Shown: positions 45,997 to 54,837 of the stretch, piece after piece
Layout: each line of letters opens with the position of its first letter
How positions within the stretch are numbered: position 1 is the stretch's first letter
Source of the DNA: Clostridium sp. C105KSO13
GTDB lineage: Bacteria; Bacillota; Clostridia; Lachnospirales; Lachnospiraceae
DNA: 64,000 bases
Assembly (NCBI RefSeq): GCF_001517425.1
Contig: NZ_FBWL01000171.1
Location: 124,001-188,000 of the forward strand
Reading direction: 5' to 3'
Made by a program: the position numbers and the translations under genes
Notes under the pieces: model-generated
Database searches by the model: none
The model's input: the letters and a program-made list of their open reading frames with translations, nothing else
Told to the model about the DNA's origin: nothing

Positions 45997-46281
45997 TTGG
46001 AAAGTAACAACATGTCACTGGACGATTTCAATGTCATTTTAGAAGTCCATAATATTGCCACGATTAAAGATCTTATACGACAGGATATAGGCGTTTCTAT
46101 CCTTGCAAGAAGCGCGTGTCTTGATGAATTAAAAAAAGGTAAGATTACCGTATTGCCTATAGAAAATCTCAGCATGATTCGCGAAATCAATATTTTATAT
46201 CACAGTGATTTTAAGCATGCGGATATTTTGCAGAGTATAATGAAGGAATACAATAAAGCAGTGAAATTTTACGCATCATAA
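45997..46281 (+). pseudogene. LysR-family regulator, C-terminal fragment
   Basis: About 95 residues matching the end of a LysR effector domain: FNVILEVHNIATIKDLIRQD followed by IGVSILARSACLDELKKGKI. The DNA-binding domain and roughly 200 residues are absent. No ribosome site precedes the TTG at 45997; the open frame begins a few codons earlier inside the antiporter remnant. With the divergent antiporter piece it forms a deletion scar. A hairpin follows at 46292. Confidence 0.8.
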
Positions 46282-46291
46282 ATTGAGATTT

Positions 46292-46333
46292 ATAACCGGT
46301 CAAATATCTATTAGCTGATATTCGACCGGTTAT
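46292..46333. terminator. Long 17-bp hairpin between convergent remnants
   Basis: Arms 46292-46308 and 46317-46333 pair at 16 of 17 positions (ATAACCGGTC ... GACCGGTTAT at the ends) around an 8-nt loop. The T-tail is weak on both sides. It probably ended the former LysR transcript and the facing gene. Confidence 0.65.
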
Positions 46334-46334
46334 C

Positions 46335-46439
46335 TTAATGATTATTTAGTATTCGCGATAAAGTATTGCGAGCAATTCCAAGACGTTTAAGAGCTCTTGT
46401 GAAACTAGAAGATGGAGTGGCTGGATAGTAAGTATAGCC
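46335..46439 (-). pseudogene. Fis-type helix-turn-helix C-terminal remnant
   Basis: On the minus strand a short frame reads SFTRALKRLGIARNTLSRIL and then NNH and a stop, the pattern of the Fis-like HTH that ends sigma-54-dependent activators. Only about 30 codons remain before the frame runs into the chemoreceptor gene. No ATG or ribosome site is present. It is too short for more than a motif-level assignment. Confidence 0.45.
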
Positions 46440-48460
46440 TATTGTTCCTCTAGCTGAAATTGAGATACCAGCTCGCTCAATGACTGTGCCTGTGCGGATA
46501 GTTCCTCGCTGGTCGCCGAGCTTTCTTCTGCGGCGGCGGAATTGCTCTGTACGACAGTGGATATCTGCGATACCCCTTCCTCTATATGTTCTATGGCAAT
46601 GGTCTGCTTGTCGGAAGCATCCTGGACGGCAGCCATTGATTGTACAATTTCATTCAGGCCAGCGATTACCCGTTTCAATGCATCGGCGGTTTCATCTGTA
46701 ATCTGGCTTCCGCCGTCCACTTCAGTGATGGAAGTTTCTATGAGATTTCTTGTATTGGCTGCAGACTGTGCGCTCTGTTCCGCCAACTTTCCAATCTGAT
46801 CGGCTACCACAGCAAAACCTTTTCCCGCGGCTCCGGCTCTTGCCGCCTCAATCGAGGCATTCAGGGATAAAAGGTTGGTCTGTGCGGCAATGTCTTCGAT
46901 TCCTCCAATAATATTTTTGATTTCGTTGGAGGTATTTTCTATACGTTTCATTGCTTCTGTTAATTTGGTCATCTTGTCCTGGCTTACAGCAGCTTCTTTT
47001 TCAACTGTTTTCGCTTTAGCATGGGCTGCATCTGTAGCTTTAGTCGTATCCTCCACCTGCTTTGTCACAGCTGTTGTGGTAGACAGCAGTTCCTCTACGG
47101 AACCGGCCTGTTCACTTGCTCCCTGTGCAAGCTCCTGAGCACCGGAGGCCAGCTGACGGGAACCGGCGTCTACCTGTGCGGAAGCGCTTCTTATAGATTG
47201 GATTGTTTCTGAAAGAGTCAGCCGGAGTTCCTGCATGGATAGTAATATTTCGTGGTATTCACCTACATAGATTTCTTCATTGACTCTGGAATGCACATTG
47301 AAGTTGCCTGCTGCCATTTCTGAGAGAAGATAACTTACATCACCAATAATAGTCTGCTGGGCAGATACTATAGAGGATGTTGACCGGGCCAGAGTCCGTG
47401 TCTCGTTTTTAGATTTGATATCAGGAACTTCTGTAGTCAAATCTCCTAAAGCCAGAAGCTTCAGACGCTCTGTGCACAAGCGGATGGCCTCGCCGATATG
47501 TTTGCCGGTTCTTCTTGCCATGAAGGTACCAAAAAACAGAATAATTACAGTAGATACTGCAATACCTATAAGACCCTTGACGGTATTGTCCAGAAAGTCG
47601 GAGGAGGGAGCGGTGATTCCCAGACTCCAGCCATTAATTCCTATAGGGGCATAAGCTAAATACTTGGTTTTACTGTTATAGGTGTATTTTCCAAATCCTG
47701 ACTGCCCCTGGGTCATCTTTTTCTCCAGAGCGGCAACATCTTTTAAAGAAGCCTCTTTCTTGGAATCCTCAATATCGTTTTCTTCATTTACAACCAGATT
47801 GAAATCTTCATGTGCAATGATGCTCCCCTCACCGTTTATAATATAGGCGCCGCCATTTTTGCTTACTTTGATATTCGATACAATATCTGTAAGAAACATG
47901 GCATCTACAGTGACACCTACAACACCTGCAATCTGTGTATTCTGTTTGCCGTCTTTCCACAGGGGAGCTGCGATGACAACCGTTAATTTTCCGCTTACCT
48001 TGTTGTATGTAGGGTCGCTTATGACAGTATTGCCGGACAGAACCTTGCCAAAGTACGGACTGTCAGAAATATCTGTGTTGTTTATCTTATTTATTCCGTT
48101 TTTATCTGTGGCAAACACAGTATCCCATTGGTACTGTTCTTTGTATCTGCCCATTATATATTGTTTCTCAGTTGGTGAGAGTGTTTCTGAAGCTAATTGA
48201 GGAATTGTACCAAGCATTTCCACAGTATTCATGGTGGCTTTTAAGTTGGCTTTCACCTCCCCGGCTGCTTCAGCTGCCGTGACCGGCATACTTCCCTCCA
48301 ATGCGCGGGCAGTTGAAATATAATTCAGATAGCAGGCGATGCCGCCTGACAAGAGCAATGATACCGTCAGTAAGCTGATGATAACTCTTTGAATCTCTCG
48401 CTTGATTGTTGTTATTTTCTCTTCTTTCGTATTATTTTTTCGTTTCCTTTGTAGTTTCAT
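46439..48460 (-). CDS. Methyl-accepting chemotaxis protein with double-Cache sensor
   Basis: A 673-residue chemoreceptor. It has an N-terminal helix (about 27-48), a large extracytoplasmic sensor (about 50-300) with dCache features such as [30 protein letters not shown] and [13 protein letters not shown], a second helix (about 300-320), HAMP, and a signalling coiled coil with tip [27 protein letters not shown] lies upstream. dCache sensors often bind amino acids or amines. Unlike the receptor at 22348, no SigD-type -10 box was found within 100 bp. Confidence 0.95.
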   Translation of the reverse strand: MKLQRKRKNNTKEEKITTIKREIQRVIISLLTVSLLLSGGIACYLNYISTARALEGSMPVTAAEAAGEVKANLKATMNTVEMLGTIPQLASETLSPTEKQYIMGRYKEQYQWDTVFATDKNGINKINNTDISDSPYFGKVLSGNTVISDPTYNKVSGKLTVVIAAPLWKDGKQNTQIAGVVGVTVDAMFLTDIVSNIKVSKNGGAYIINGEGSIIAHEDFNLVVNEENDIEDSKKEASLKDVAALEKKMTQGQSGFGKYTYNSKTKYLAYAPIGINGWSLGITAPSSDFLDNTVKGLIGIAVSTVIILFFGTFMARRTGKHIGEAIRLCTERLKLLALGDLTTEVPDIKSKNETRTLARSTSSIVSAQQTIIGDVSYLLSEMAAGNFNVHSRVNEEIYVGEYHEILLSMQELRLTLSETIQSIRSASAQVDAGSRQLASGAQELAQGASEQAGSVEELLSTTTAVTKQVEDTTKATDAAHAKAKTVEKEAAVSQDKMTKLTEAMKRIENTSNEIKNIIGGIEDIAAQTNLLSLNASIEAARAGAAGKGFAVVADQIGKLAEQSAQSAANTRNLIETSITEVDGGSQITDETADALKRVIAGLNEIVQSMAAVQDASDKQTIAIEHIEEGVSQISTVVQSNSAAAEESSATSEELSAQAQSLSELVSQFQLEEQ

Positions 48461-48682
48461 TTCTGAATCTCCTTCTGTAGATGTCTGCTATGCTTTTAAA
48501 CTTTTTAATGCCTGTTTATTTTACAACGTTCCGGTGTGTTTGTCTATTCAAAACAAGAAATAAGTCACACAAAAATCATACAAAAATTTATAACTTGGCG
48601 CTTACAAACTGTACAAGTATTGGAAGTAATGCAGTGGCGGACGCGGCTTAACAAAGGTCAAATGTATATCCTGTTTCTATAG

Positions 48683-48711
48683 TTGACAAAACAAGTGAAG
48701 AAACATAAGAT
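48683..48711 (+). promoter_or_regulatory. Vegetative-type promoter of the glycosyltransferase gene
   Basis: TTGACA (48683-48688), a 17-bp spacer and TAAGAT (48706-48711), 42 bp before the start. The rest of the 293-bp gap from 48461 holds nothing that I recognise. Confidence 0.6.
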
Positions 48712-48753
48712 ATTTTCTGCATAAATTATAGGTAAAAGCAAATTCTGGAGCAG

Positions 48754-49866
48754 ATGTTGATAACTATTAGTTTATGTATGATTGTAAAAGATGAAGAAAA
48801 TGTCTTAGATAGATGCCTTAGCTCTGTGGCTGATCTGGTTGATGAAATTATTATTGTGGATACAGGTTCCACAGATAAAACCAAACAAATAGCAGAAAAA
48901 TTTACTCATAAAATCTTTAATTTTCAATGGATTGATGATTTTTCCGCAGCCCGCAATTTTGCTTTTGAAAAAGCAGAAATGGACTATATATTGTGGCTGG
49001 ATGCGGATGATATTATTATACGGGAAGACCAGGAAAAATTTATGGCCTTAAAAAAAGAGCTTACACTTGAGACCGATGTTGTGATGATGCATTATAATGT
49101 TGGATTTGATGAAAATGGGAAAGTAACATTTTCCTATTTCAGAGAAAGACTGGTAAAAAGAAGCAACAAATTTAAATGGGTTGAGCCGGTTCATGAATGT
49201 CTGCAGTTCTGGGGGAATATTGTTCATGCGGATGTAGGAATTACACATGCAAAACTGGAAGAAAGCAGAAGTGACAGGAACCTTAAAATATACGAAAAGC
49301 TGCTGAAAGACGGAAAGGAGCTTTCTGCCAGAGGGACTTACTATTATGCGAGAGAGTTAAAGGACCATAAAAGATATGAGGATGCTATTTTAATGTTCAC
49401 AAAGTTTCTTGACTCAGGATTGGGCTGGATGGAGGATAACATTGTGGCTTGCAGTGAACTGGCTAAATGTTATCAGATTACGGAAAACCCTCAGAAGGTA
49501 TTGCAGAGCATGTTCAGGGGGTTCTGGTATGATAGCCCCAGAGGAGAAATGTGCTGTCAGATTGGAATGTATTTTAAAGAAGCGGGTAAATACCGGCAGG
49601 CAGCTTTTTGGTTTGAGCTGGTATTCAGCCTTGAAAAACCAGAAGATTCCTGGGGATTTCACCAGGAAGATTACTGGGGGTATATTCCTGCACTGGAGTG
49701 CTGTATCTGCTATGATAAACTGGGAGAGTACGAAAAAGCTGAGGCTTTTAATAATCTGGCAGAAAACCTCAAGCCCGGTTCAGCTGCGGTATTATACAAT
49801 AAACAGTATTTTGAAAATAAACGAAGAGATGTAACTACTTTCAAGAAGAGCAGCCAGTACCAATAA
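48754..49866 (+). CDS. Family 2 glycosyltransferase (SgtA/SunS-like) with helical C-terminus
   Basis: A 370-residue GT-A fold transferase. Residues 1-100 carry SLCMIVKDEENVLDRCLSSV, IIIVDTGSTDKT and the metal-binding WLDADD motif. The remaining 240 residues are helical, TPR-like, as in glycosyltransferases that modify proteins. The start is ATG 48754 or TTG 48757, 3 or 6 bp after GGAG. It sits 88 bp upstream of a Thr-rich collagen-like gene, the same arrangement as the SgtA glycosyltransferase and BclA3 in Clostridioides difficile, so the collagen protein is the likely substrate. Confidence 0.88.
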   Translation: MLITISLCMIVKDEENVLDRCLSSVADLVDEIIIVDTGSTDKTKQIAEKFTHKIFNFQWIDDFSAARNFAFEKAEMDYILWLDADDIIIREDQEKFMALKKELTLETDVVMMHYNVGFDENGKVTFSYFRERLVKRSNKFKWVEPVHECLQFWGNIVHADVGITHAKLEESRSDRNLKIYEKLLKDGKELSARGTYYYARELKDHKRYEDAILMFTKFLDSGLGWMEDNIVACSELAKCYQITENPQKVLQSMFRGFWYDSPRGEMCCQIGMYFKEAGKYRQAAFWFELVFSLEKPEDSWGFHQEDYWGYIPALECCICYDKLGEYEKAEAFNNLAENLKPGSAAVLYNKQYFENKRRDVTTFKKSSQYQ

Positions 49867-49954
49867 AAGGATTTTGACAAGGGTAACCAACATTATGGAT
49901 ATTGTATATACTATTACTAAAGGAACATTAGTTTTATTATGAGGAGTCAAAATT

Positions 49955-50971
49955 ATGAAAGAAAATGAAAATATAGAACAACAAAGCTGTTTCAACAATA
50001 ATTCAAACTGTAATCCCTGCAACTGCGGCCCGGGAAATTGCCGCCCCAGACCTGTATGCCCTCCGGGACCAACTGGTCCAATGGGACCGAGAGGCCCGAT
50101 GGGACCGAGAGGCCCGATGGGACCAAGAGGCCCGATGGGTCCGGAAGGTCCTACCGGCAGTCAGGGACCTGCGGGCGATACAGGTCCAAGAGGCGATGTG
50201 GGTCCAAGAGGTGACATAGGTCCAAGAGGGGCAACGGGAGCAACAGGTGCAACCGGCTCCACAGGAGGAGCGGGTGCAAGAGGAGCAACGGGAGCAACCG
50301 GTGCAACCGGCCCCACAGGAGGAACGGGTGCAAGAGGAGCTACGGGAGCAACCGGTCCTACAGGTCCTACCGGAGCAACAGGAGCTGCAGGCCCGGTGGG
50401 TCCGACAGGAGCAACAGGGGCAGACGGGGCAGCAGGTCCTGCAGGTCCTACAGGTGCAACAGGGGCAGACGGGGCAGCAGGTCCTGCAGGTCCTACAGGT
50501 GCAACAGGCCCGACAGGTCCTACGGGGCCAACCGGTCCTACAGGCCCCACCGGAGCAGACGGAACTTCTGTTACAATGGTTTCTATGAATGCACAGAATA
50601 CAACCGGAGGTATTATCTCTGTGGTGCTTGGTGGTACCACGGTAAGCCTGCCGAATAATCAGAATCTAAGTACCTTTACGGTAAATGGTGCCAATACTGT
50701 TTTTACTGTACCAAGCACAGGCACCTATCTGGTGACTTACGAGATTAATATCACGGCATCAGTGCTTATGTCTTCCAGAATATTACTAAATGGCACCACA
50801 CTTCCCGGAACCGTTTTTGCTCCACTTGTAGCTGTATCTGATTTATCTGCCACTACAATTACTCCACTGGCGGCCGGAGATAGACTTGAACTTCAGCTTT
50901 TTGGCGTAATTGCGGCATCGGTACTCCAACGCGGTGCAGGTGCTACCCTTACTGTTATACGACTCGCGTAG
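49955..50971 (+). CDS. BclA-like collagen-repeat surface protein
   Basis: A 338-residue protein, probably on the spore or cell surface. A short N-terminus rich in Asn and Cys ([20 protein letters not shown]) leads into about 57 Gly-X-Y triplets (residues 37-209), mostly GPT, GAT and GPR, then a 125-residue beta-rich C-terminal domain of the BclA/TNF-like type that trimerises such fibres ([20 protein letters not shown]). There is no signal peptide or sortase motif, consistent with assembly by the mother cell onto spores. Threonines in the triplets are likely O-glycosylated by the upstream transferase. GAGGAG precedes the ATG. Confidence 0.9.
   Translation: MKENENIEQQSCFNNNSNCNPCNCGPGNCRPRPVCPPGPTGPMGPRGPMGPRGPMGPRGPMGPEGPTGSQGPAGDTGPRGDVGPRGDIGPRGATGATGATGSTGGAGARGATGATGATGPTGGTGARGATGATGPTGPTGATGAAGPVGPTGATGADGAAGPAGPTGATGADGAAGPAGPTGATGPTGPTGPTGPTGPTGADGTSVTMVSMNAQNTTGGIISVVLGGTTVSLPNNQNLSTFTVNGANTVFTVPSTGTYLVTYEINITASVLMSSRILLNGTTLPGTVFAPLVAVSDLSATTITPLAAGDRLELQLFGVIAASVLQRGAGATLTVIRLA
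50408..50497 (+). repeat. Tandem 45-bp duplication inside the collagen region
   Basis: Two nearly identical 45-bp units (50408-50452, 50453-50497) encode five Gly-X-Y triplets each ([15 protein letters not shown]). Shorter repeats of an 18-bp unit (GGCCCGATGGGACCGAGA) occur near 50093-50130. Such runs make the fibre length prone to change by slippage. Confidence 0.85.
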
Positions 50972-50999
50972 TTTTTTAAAACTTCAAATAAAGTAAAAA

Positions 51000-51029
51000 G
51001 GAGCAGCCCGGCTTGTCCTGGGCTGCTCC
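51000..51029. terminator. Strong hairpin after the collagen-like gene
   Basis: GGAGCAGCCC and GGGCTGCTCC form a perfect 10-bp stem around a 10-nt loop. The plus-strand tail lacks an immediate T-run, while the minus-strand side has CTTTTTAC. Confidence 0.65.
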
Positions 51030-51147
51030 AAATGTAATGTCAATTTTTTTGTAACTGAAAGCCAAAATAAAACAAAGAGAATATATACTGGTATGAATTA
51101 TGACAACTAACACATACTAACAAAAAACCTGTGAAAGGAGCTTTACA

Positions 51148-51327
51148 ATGATAAATAATGAAGAACTTCCTATTGGCTTTACCATGGCACTTGCGCAGCA
51201 TTCAGACGCTTTGAACCATTTTTCACACCTTTCAAAAGAAGAGCAGGAGAAAGTGGTTGAGGGAGCAAAGCAAAAGCACAGCCATGAGGCCATGAGAAAT
51301 TATGTAGAAAATATGTTTCAGGGGTAA
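51148..51327 (+). CDS. Hypothetical 59-residue protein
   Basis: Starts MINNEELPIGFTMALAQHSD and contains a helical stretch ending MRNYVENMFQG. A perfect AAAGGAG lies 7 bp before the ATG, good evidence of translation. It has no membrane segment and I do not recognise a family, although similar short proteins with a histidine-rich middle are common in clostridia. A short open frame follows that may be a separate remnant. Confidence 0.6.
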   Translation: MINNEELPIGFTMALAQHSDALNHFSHLSKEEQEKVVEGAKQKHSHEAMRNYVENMFQG

Positions 51328-51344
51328 TTACGGCATAAAACGCT

Positions 51345-51464
51345 TTGTGTGCAGCGACAAAAGAGGAGGTGCTTGAGGAGCAGAAAGCCAAGCTTAGAAG
51401 ATACAATAAGGCAGTATATGCTGCGGTTTTTCAGGATGCAAAGAAATTCAAACAGAAGAGATAG
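51345..51464 (+). other. Short open frame, possible gene remnant
   Basis: About 39 codons ending in the basic helix KEEVLEEQKAKLRRYNKAVY and QDAKKFKQKR. It has a helix-like, charged composition, but the only possible starts (TTG 51345, GTG 51369) lack a properly spaced ribosome site. It may be the decayed tail of a larger protein. Confidence 0.3.
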
Positions 51465-51517
51465 AAAATATCAATATTACCATGTAATAAAACAATAGGC
51501 TATTTGTCTTCCTTTAC

Positions 51518-51546
51518 TTGAACAGTTCGTATAAGAATTGTATACT
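51518..51546 (+). promoter_or_regulatory. Promoter of the rhodanese lipoprotein gene
   Basis: TTGAAC (51518-51523), a 17-bp spacer and TATACT (51541-51546), 31 bp before the ATG. Confidence 0.7.
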
Positions 51547-51577
51547 ACTATGGTATGATATGACTAAGGAGGAAGAT

Positions 51578-52417
51578 ATGAAGAAGAGAGTACTAGCACT
51601 TTTATTGACGGGTGCATTGGCAATGTCTATGTTTACAGCCTGCGGATCAAAAGAGACCGGCAGCCCGAAAGAAAACGGTACAGAGGCCGAGACAGAGGTA
51701 AAAGAGAAGGGTGAATATCAGTTTGTTTCCACTACTGATGCAGTGGCAGCTGCCAAGGAAGGCAAAACACATGTATTGGATGTACGTGAGTGGAGCAACT
51801 ATGCCGAAGGAAGAATTGAAGACTCCGAATGGTGTCCTATTTTCCCACTGGAAGATGATTCACTGGTGGACCAAATGAAAACATATGCTAAAGACAAATT
51901 AAGCGATGGTGAAAAGATATACATTGTCTGCAACAGCGGTCAGAAAGGTGCACAGAAAGCAACCGGCGTTCTCAAAGAAGCGGGGGTTGATGAGAGCCTG
52001 ATTTATACTGTGGAAGGTGGAGCAAAAGCACTTGCAAAGGAAAAAGGCGCCCTTACAACGAACCGGGTAGATGAGAATATTGACTGGCAGTATGTTAAAG
52101 GTACCGATGTGCTGTCAATGGAGGATCCTCAGATTGTAGATGTGCGTGATGATAAAACATACGAAGAGGGACATTTAAAGGATACACTGCAGGTAGATCT
52201 AAAAGATGTTGAAAATCCGGATGCTCAGACAGCAATGTATGATTTGTCAGGTGAGCTGGACAAAGATAAACCGGTATATTTTTTGTGCTACAGTGGAAAC
52301 AAATGTGCAAAGACAGGGGTTTCAGTGTTAAAGGATGCAGGATTTGACCCGGATAATCTTTTTATTATTCAGGATGGAGCAAAGGACAGTGACATCTCAG
52401 CGGCTTTTGTAAAATAG
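51578..52417 (+). CDS. Lipoprotein with two rhodanese domains
   Basis: A 279-residue secreted lipoprotein. The signal peptide ends in the lipobox MFTAC (Cys about residue 22). Two rhodanese domains follow: the first with VLDVREWSNYAEGRI and active loop VCNSGQKG, the second with VDVRDDKTYEEGHL and loop LCYSGNKC. Both catalytic Cys positions are retained, so both could transfer sulfane sulfur outside the membrane. The start at 51578 follows AAGGAGG; the upstream ATG at 51518 lies in the promoter. It is a single-gene unit with its own promoter and terminator. Confidence 0.9.
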   Translation: MKKRVLALLLTGALAMSMFTACGSKETGSPKENGTEAETEVKEKGEYQFVSTTDAVAAAKEGKTHVLDVREWSNYAEGRIEDSEWCPIFPLEDDSLVDQMKTYAKDKLSDGEKIYIVCNSGQKGAQKATGVLKEAGVDESLIYTVEGGAKALAKEKGALTTNRVDENIDWQYVKGTDVLSMEDPQIVDVRDDKTYEEGHLKDTLQVDLKDVENPDAQTAMYDLSGELDKDKPVYFLCYSGNKCAKTGVSVLKDAGFDPDNLFIIQDGAKDSDISAAFVK

Positions 52418-52447
52418 CATAGTTATAAGGTGTTAAAGAGACGGCAG

Positions 52448-52474
52448 ACAGCGGGGGATACCCCGCTGTTTTTA
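52448..52474. terminator. Terminator, probably bidirectional
   Basis: ACAGCGGGG and CCCCGCTGT pair around GATA, followed by TTTTTA on the plus strand; it lies between convergent genes and overlaps the end of the ATPase remnant. Confidence 0.85.
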
Positions 52475-54662
52475 CATCCATTCTCCATATTTGTGTACAT
52501 ATATTTTTTTCACAAGCTGAACACACAGAAGATAACCAATAAGAATTACAGCCAGCCAAAGAGCAAACTGTGGAGGCAGGCGGCGCATATCCAAACCTAC
52601 TGCAAAATCTGTAAAGCCCGTTATCAGTCCGGCCGCGGTTATCACAAGTGTGGACAGGAAAAGTGGTGCCGAAGGTTTGCTTTGAAGGAACGGTATTTTT
52701 GCTGTGCGGATCATATAAATGACTAATACTTGTGATACCGTTCCAAATACGAACCATCCGCATTGAAACAAAGGGGCCTGTTCCATCGTATTTGCACCGA
52801 TCACCAACCATAGAATGGCAAAACACAGAATATCAAATACAGAGCTTAATGGCCCCATATACGTGATAAAGGACTTGATAGAGTGTGTTTCCCATTTTCG
52901 CGGTTTCTTCATGTATTCTTTATCCACGCTGTCAAAGGGAATACCCATCTGTGCAAAGTCACACAGCAGGTTTTGTGTTAATATCTGCACAGGCAGCATG
53001 GGCAGAAAAGGCAGAAAAATGCTGGCTGCAATGACTGAAATCATATTGCCGAAATTACCACTTGCGGCCATCTTAATATACTTCATGATATTTCCGAAGG
53101 TACGTCTCCCCTCAATGACACCTTGTTCGAGCACCATTAAGTCTTTTTCCAGAAGAATGATGTCGGCAGTTTCTTTGGCAATATCCACGGCACTGTCCAC
53201 TGAAATCCCAACATCTGCCTGTCGCAGGGCGGAGGCATCATTGATACCGTCTCCCAGGTATCCTACAGTATGACCTGCTGCCTGAAAGGCTCTTACTACC
53301 CGTTCTTTCTGGGCAGGGGACAACTTTGCGAATAAGTCGCAGTTTTTAACGGCTTTCAATAATTCATCATCATCCATTTGGTCTACATCACGTCCGATTA
53401 CAAGGCTTGAAGTGTTTACGCCTACTTTGCCGCAGACCTTCAATGCCACGCCTTCGCTGTCTCCTGTGAGAACAACGGTGCGTACACCGTGTTCCAGAAG
53501 AGTGGAAATAGCTTTACTCATCCATAGGCACAATCTGTCCGCTCATTTCCACAAAAGAGGAGATAGAGATAATTTCCTCCACGGCACCTTTCGTAATAAG
53601 TTGTCTTTTTCCTGTTTTGTCCGTCAAAACTACGCTCATTCTGCCGCGGGAGAAATCGAAAGGTATTTCATCTACACGGCTATACTTCTCCAAGATGGGT
53701 TCCAGCCCATTTTTTGCGGCCCGGTTGATAATAGCAAGGTCGATTAGATTTTTTAGACCGGTCTGAAAATAACTGTTAAGATAGGCATGCCGAAGTATAC
53801 GACTATCGTCCTCCCCGTGAAGGTTCATATACTTTTCCAACACAATCTTGTCCTCAGTCAATGTCCCGGTTTTATCTGTGCAAAGTATATCCATTTCTCC
53901 GAAGGTCTGTATAGCGCCGAGTGTGCGGACAATTACCCTGTGCTTTGACATGGAAACAGCCCCTTTAGCCAGCGTTGTAGTCATAATTACCGGCAGCATT
54001 TCCGGCGTAAGCCCGACAGCAATGCTAATGGCAAAGAGAAAGGCATTTGTCCAGTCACTTTTGGCAAAACCATTGATGAGAAATACGACAGGAACCATAA
54101 CCAGCATCATGTTTATAAGGAGACGGCTGATGGAATCCACCCCTCGTTCAAAACTGGTTTTTGCCCGATCACCGGATAGGGACTTTGCCATAGATCCCAG
54201 GTAGGTGTCATTGCCGGTAGCAAGTACCACAGCCGTAGCACTGCCGCTAATTACATTGGAACCTGTAAAACCAAGATTCGTTAAATCAGTCAATCCATCC
54301 TCCGGTTTGTTTTTTGAAATGCTGAATTTCTCTACAGGGTTGGATTCTCCTGTCAATGCAGCCTGGGCAATAAAGGTGTCTTTCGTTGTCAGAAAGCGAA
54401 CATCTGCCGGAAGCAGGATAACATTAAAAGGATGAATCATGGCCTCTCTCAGACGGTGAAGCACTGTATTTTTCTTTCCTGTTGTAATAACATTTTTTCC
54501 GTTTTCATCTTGCCTGTGCAGGGCTTCTTCGCTTGTTAGTCCGGTTTCTGCAGTGGAGAAAAGAGAAAATAATTTATCCGTTGCCATAAAAGAATAAGAG
54601 CTGAGTTTCATTTCGGTATCATGCCTGTTTTTTTGAAGCTGCCTGTTGTATAATGACCTCAT
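52472..54662 (-). pseudogene. Magnesium-transporting P-type ATPase (MgtA type), broken by two deletions
   Basis: Two adjoining frames (53514-54662 and 52472-53533) together give the start and end of an MgtA-like pump. The phosphorylation site DKTGTLTED and the hinge GDGINDASALRQADVG survive, as does the C-terminal membrane domain. Two segments are missing. First, MIHPFNVILL joins directly to PADVRFLTTKD, losing about 80-90 residues including TM1-2 and part of the actuator domain, in frame. Second, the frame stops after SGQIVPMDE and resumes at SKAISTLLEHGV in another frame, losing about 60 residues. Complete relatives are near 880 residues, so it cannot be functional. Confidence 0.85.
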
Positions 54663-54759
54663 AAATATAACATGTCTATGCAGATTGTCAACTTTTGGGA
54701 AGTGATTTTGTTCTCCGATTTGCCCAGATGAATCCTATGGATTTGAAAAATGCTTTGGG

Positions 54760-54788
54760 TTGACTTCTAAGTGGTATCATTATACAAT
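54760..54788 (+). promoter_or_regulatory. Promoter of the glycyl radical enzyme cluster
   Basis: TTGACT (54760-54765), a 17-bp spacer and TACAAT (54783-54788), 49 bp before the activase ATG. The -10 box lies inside a palindrome. Confidence 0.75.
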
Positions 54789-54800
54789 ACCATTTAGAAG
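54764..54800. promoter_or_regulatory. Operator-like palindrome over the cluster promoter
   Basis: CTTCTAAGTGGTAT (54764-54777) and ATACCATTTAGAAG (54787-54800) are inverted repeats with 13 of 14 matches around a 9-bp centre covering the -10 box. TTTAGAAGAGG recurs about 30 bp downstream. The core TGGTAT-N9-ATACCA has the two-fold form bound by GntR-type dimers, and the cluster encodes such a regulator at 59776. Confidence 0.6.
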
Positions 54801-54837
54801 AGGAACAATTATAACTAATTTAGAAGAGGAAGATTTT

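Noticed and set aside
49867-49954. SigE/SigK-type promoter before the collagen-like gene
   Set aside because: Several partial -10-like strings occur (TATATACTA and others), but none has a convincing -35 at the right distance, so no promoter is called.
50090-50560. CRISPR-like periodic repeats
   Set aside because: The periodicity is of 9, 18 and 45 bp in a coding frame with no unique spacers; it is collagen coding sequence.
50161-50640. 159-residue Pro/Val-rich open frame on the minus strand
   Set aside because: It is the mirror of the Gly-X-Y codons of the collagen-like gene; the repeat composition keeps all frames open.
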